NCBI RefSeq assembly: GCF_001639745.1
Contig: NZ_LTAX01000013.1
Coordinates: forward strand, 1 to 64,000
From: Marinomonas gallaica
GTDB taxonomy: Bacteria > Pseudomonadota > Gammaproteobacteria > Pseudomonadales > Marinomonadaceae
Direction: 5' to 3'
Length of the DNA stretch: 64,000 nucleotides
A program made the position numbers and the translations under genes. The stretch's first letter is position 1; each line of letters opens with the position of its first letter. The notes under the pieces were generated by a model. That model worked only from the letters and a program-made list of their open reading frames with translations, made no database searches and had not been told where the DNA came from. This document shows positions 61,344 to 64,000 of this stretch, in pieces.

Positions 61344-62249
61344 TTATAGTTGATTGATACCTACGTGAAAGCTGTTTTTCAAGCGCATAGCATCCTGTTT
61401 TGGAGCATAACCAAGCAGCTTAGAGTATTCTCGACTAAATTGTGCTGGCTCACTATAACCCACCTTAAACCCGGCTTCTGCAGCATCGTAGCCTTCAACA
61501 ACCATAAGGCGTCTCGCCGCCATTAAACGCAAATGACTTCTAAAGCGAATAGGGCTTGTTCCAGTAACCATTTTAAAGTACTTATGAAAACTAGAGTGTC
61601 CCATTAATGCTATATCGGCAAGATCCCTAGTGGATATAGATTCAGTGAAGTGAGATTCGATCCATTCAATCGCTTTTCTAATACGGCGTAACCGACTACT
61701 TGATGTAACCATTTGAGCAAGAACAGAATGAGTCTCTGGCTGCTGAAGAAGTCGCCAAATCAATTCTTTTTCAACCAATGGAGATAAAACATCAATACTC
61801 TTTGAATCATTCATTGTTTCCGCAAGTCTCACTACTGTATCGACGAGTTCATTATCCATTTCTCCAAGCCTTAACCCTGAAGAGATAGCATGGTTTATTT
61901 TCTCTTCAACAGATAACGACATCAATTCGACTATGATTTCGGAATCTAAGTCCAGTCTAAGACAAATATAAGGGTATTTTTTTGTGGCTTTTACAACGGA
62001 GCCAAAAACTGGCTGTCGGACAGAGCCCAATAGATAACGAGCAGAGTCATAACGATAAGTCTGATCATCAATTCTTGCTTCTTTGACGCCTTGAGCGACC
62101 ACGCATATTGAAGGCTCGTATAAGACTAATTCAGGTATTGTAGGTGCGGAACAGCGCATGATAGACATTCGAGGAATAGGCGTATGAAATACCCCATCGC
62201 TGCCTGAAAACTGCATTAGCAAGTCCACTAAATCATTAATCGTACGCAT
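61344..62249 (-). CDS. AraC-family regulator with AraC_N domain (cassette region)
   Basis: The regulator has 301 residues: an AraC_N cupin region (about 10-180) and a C-terminal HTH_18 pair (about 195-295; TRDLADIALMGHSSFHKYFKMVTGTSPIRFRSHLRL, AAEAGFKVGYSEPAQFSREYSKLLGYAP). It is divergent from a short-chain dehydrogenase gene. The plan resembles the AraC gene at 23957-24895, but the sequences are distant. Likely activator of the dehydrogenase gene. Confidence 0.9.
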   Translation of the reverse strand: MRTINDLVDLLMQFSGSDGVFHTPIPRMSIMRCSAPTIPELVLYEPSICVVAQGVKEARIDDQTYRYDSARYLLGSVRQPVFGSVVKATKKYPYICLRLDLDSEIIVELMSLSVEEKINHAISSGLRLGEMDNELVDTVVRLAETMNDSKSIDVLSPLVEKELIWRLLQQPETHSVLAQMVTSSSRLRRIRKAIEWIESHFTESISTRDLADIALMGHSSFHKYFKMVTGTSPIRFRSHLRLMAARRLMVVEGYDAAEAGFKVGYSEPAQFSREYSKLLGYAPKQDAMRLKNSFHVGINQL

Positions 62250-62424
62250 TTAAATAATGTCCACACCTAGTTTCTCCCAACAAATACGAACACGGATAAA
62301 TGGAGGATTATACAAGAACAAGAGAATGTAAACATACCGCATTGAAGCTCTTTTTTGGCAATATTTTCTCTACACCAGCCCGTGACCATGGGTTGATATT
62401 ATTGAATATGTAGGAGCAAAAAGT

Positions 62425-63267
62425 ATGAAAAAAACTTGGTTTATCACAGGTGGATCTCGCGGAATAGGCGTCGAAATAGTGAAAGCTGCCCTTGCTCAAG
62501 GAGATAACGTCGTCGCAACTGCACGCGATGTTACAAAACTTAGAGAACAGCTTAGTGAGCATGCAGATAAATTGGAGTGTATCGAGCTAGACGTGCAAAA
62601 TAGTAAGGCAGCAACAAAAGCAGTGGCAAGATCTGTTGAACGGTTTGGAGGAATCGATGTTCTGGTGAACAACGCTGGTTACGGGCAGCTAGGTCATTTC
62701 GAATCTGTTGAAGCAGCGTCGATTGAGACGCAGTTTCACGTTAATGTTTTTGGCTTGATGCATGTAACTCGAGCAGTTTTGCCACAAATGCGCAAACAAC
62801 GAAGTGGATGTATATTTAACCTTTCCTCCATAGGTGGCGCAATTGGGTTTGATGGAGCGTCAATATATTGTGCTTCTAAATTTGCTGTCGAAGGTTTTTC
62901 AGAAAGCCTTGCACAGGAAGTGGCTCGTTTTGGAATTAATGTCACTATCGTCGAACCTGGTTTCTTCCGCACTGACTTTCTGGATGCGTCTTCTGTACTC
63001 TACGGTCAGGTTCAAAATCAAGATTATACGGATGCTGTTAGCAATCAAAGATCACAGTACGATGCCTATAGCCATATGCAGCCAGGTGACCCTTATAAAT
63101 TGGCACAACTCATTGTTAATACTGAAGGCCTTATCCAACGCCCGGCCCGCCTTGTTGCTGGTTCGGATGCCCTCTCAATGTCTCGTGTTGCTCTCAATGA
63201 TCGCATAGCAGAGCTAGAACAGTGGGCAGCTTCATCAACATCAACAGATTTTCATGAAGGAAAATAG
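62425..63267 (+). CDS. Short-chain dehydrogenase/reductase
   Basis: The protein has 280 residues. The cofactor loop is TGGSRGIG (about 8-15), NNAGYG follows (about 85-90), and the catalytic Ser, Tyr and Lys are in NLSSIGG and YCASK. It acts on an unknown alcohol or ketone with NAD(P). GGAG precedes ATG 62425. It is divergent from the AraC gene and transcribed against the attC orientation. Confidence 0.92.
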   Translation: MKKTWFITGGSRGIGVEIVKAALAQGDNVVATARDVTKLREQLSEHADKLECIELDVQNSKAATKAVARSVERFGGIDVLVNNAGYGQLGHFESVEAASIETQFHVNVFGLMHVTRAVLPQMRKQRSGCIFNLSSIGGAIGFDGASIYCASKFAVEGFSESLAQEVARFGINVTIVEPGFFRTDFLDASSVLYGQVQNQDYTDAVSNQRSQYDAYSHMQPGDPYKLAQLIVNTEGLIQRPARLVAGSDALSMSRVALNDRIAELEQWAASSTSTDFHEGK

Positions 63268-63306
63268 TAATAAGTTTGCTTTTCTTTCCTGCACTCTGGA
63301 AGTCAA

Positions 63307-63423
63307 ACTTAACGTCGTTATCAGGAGGCCGAAAAGTGGAGCCAATTTTGTGTAAAATTGGAGCGGAGCGACATACACAAAATTTGCGTAACTTTTTGGC
63401 TCCCCTGCATAACCTTGTTAGGC
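63307..63423 (-). repeat. attC recombination site 4
   Basis: Minus-strand cores are GCCTAAC (63423-63417) and GTTAAGT (63313-63307), both matching consensus. GTTATGCAGGGGAGCC near one end pairs with GGCCTCCTGATAAC at the other with an extra unpaired G, the known polarity signal of attC. An inner inverted repeat (TTTTGTGTA..TACACAAAA) closes the hairpin. This is the best attC in the window. Confidence 0.85.
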
Positions 63424-63511
63424 ATAGACACTCCGTTGGAGCAATAATCATACAAGCTATCAAAAGGCGTCCATTAAAGAATGAGCATTCGCTCTATTAC
63501 TAGCAACCTTG

Positions 63512-63904
63512 TTAGTCATCTTTTGAAAAAACATAAATTTCACCTTCGTGATTCTCATAATACCCTGCTTTAACCACGTGGTCATACGCCAAAACATCAA
63601 CCTGCTTCCCAAAATAATCTTCGAGAACAGCGTGTATGGACATATCTCTTCCGTCGCCATCTTCATTATTTACTAAAACGTATACTGAATTTTGAACACT
63701 GAGTTTCTGCAATTTTTTTAATACATCATCGGCTTCTTTAATAAGATATAATTGAAATCTCTGCTTATCTAAATGCCTTCCATCATGCAATAGATCCCAT
63801 ACACCATCCTTACGTCTTTTTTTACTACTTAGGAGCGATTTATAACGCTCTCTCTTATCTTTCAAGACGAAATTATCTATAAACGAATTTAGTACTTCTG
63901 ACAT
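63512..63904 (-). CDS. Hypothetical protein of an integron cassette
   Basis: The protein has 130 residues, rich in charged residues, with a basic N-terminal helix (KDKRERYKSLLSSKKRRKDG) and a strand-rich second half (VYVLVNNEDGDGRDMSIHAVLEDYFGKQ). No family recognised. Its ATG is seven bases after the right core of attC 5 and its stop is about 90 bases before attC 4, the standard cassette layout. Such cassettes usually lack their own promoter and depend on the integron promoter. Confidence 0.75.
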   Translation of the reverse strand: MSEVLNSFIDNFVLKDKRERYKSLLSSKKRRKDGVWDLLHDGRHLDKQRFQLYLIKEADDVLKKLQKLSVQNSVYVLVNNEDGDGRDMSIHAVLEDYFGKQVDVLAYDHVVKAGYYENHEGEIYVFSKDD

Positions 63905-63911
63905 GATAATT

Positions 63912-63968
63912 GCCTAACAATTAAGGGTTATACGGCAGCGTAGCTGCGGCTATAAGCCACTGTTGAAC
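63912..63968 (-). repeat. attC recombination site 5
   Basis: Minus-strand cores GTTCAAC (63968-63962) and GTTAGGC (63918-63912) both fit consensus. The internal arms TTATAGCCGCAGC and GCTGCCGTATAA pair with small bulges. At 57 bp it is of the short class. A frame ending TAG at 63982-63980 (minus) lies just beyond it and may be the next cassette gene, cut by the window edge. Confidence 0.8.
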
Positions 63969-64000
63969 GGCTGCGTTGTCTATATAGGGAATTTGCTTTT

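Noticed and set aside
1-64000. tRNA, rRNA, CRISPR arrays and prophage genes
   Set aside because: None recognised on either strand by eye; a tRNA scan was not possible here.

Overview
The window looks like chromosomal DNA of a marine gammaproteobacterium, probably in or near Marinomonas/Oceanospirillales. The reasons are moderate GC, three TRAP-type transporter modules' worth of genes in two loci, many c-di-GMP enzymes, and a CPA1 antiporter. This assignment is inferred from gene content; no rRNA or tRNA was seen.

Layout. 1-5.9 kb: a seven-gene thiamin salvage operon (thiD, an HMP-type ABC transporter thiZXY, tenA, thiM, thiE) behind a TPP riboswitch and a hairpin that appears to cover the thiD Shine-Dalgarno. 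5.9-9.9 kb: a DctMQP TRAP operon and a cupin gene separated by a long regulatory region. 10-16.6 kb: a Na+/H+ antiporter, two diguanylate cyclases, a flavin reductase and a membrane-anchored EEP phosphatase. 16.8-24 kb: a TAXI-TRAP transporter facing a histidine kinase/sigma-54 response regulator pair; a near-consensus -24/-12 promoter and palindromic TATAAC-N4-GTTATA sites lie between them. 24-36.8 kb: ordinary housekeeping and regulatory genes (AraC, ADH, GNAT, chemoreceptor, LOG, a PLP enzyme with an Lrp regulator, MFS/LysR). 36.9-52.6 kb: five paralogous small exported proteins in three places, umuDC under a LexA box, SulP, rsuA, and a MipA/LytTR two-component operon. 53-57.4 kb: a DUF2892-GGDEF-EAL protein, a META-MliC lipoprotein and cytosine deaminase.

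57.4-64 kb is the most distinctive part. Five attC-like recombination sites, all in the same (minus) orientation, divide it into gene cassettes. They carry a PUA/EVE-like protein, a LysR/alcohol dehydrogenase pair mixed with IS3 and uvrA remnants, an AraC/short-chain dehydrogenase pair, and an unknown 130-residue protein. This is a chromosomal integron array, or a cassette cluster lacking an integrase. It runs off the right edge, and no integrase is visible inside the window.

How the parts work together. The thi operon takes up and recycles pyrimidine and thiazole moieties into thiamin phosphate. The kinase with a periplasmic solute-binding sensor probably switches on the TAXI transporter through sigma-54. 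Four diguanylate cyclases and one EAL phosphodiesterase form a rich c-di-GMP input layer. The small exported paralogs share a signal peptide and a conserved helical motif; two copies also share a duplicated upstream leader, which suggests a family under common control.
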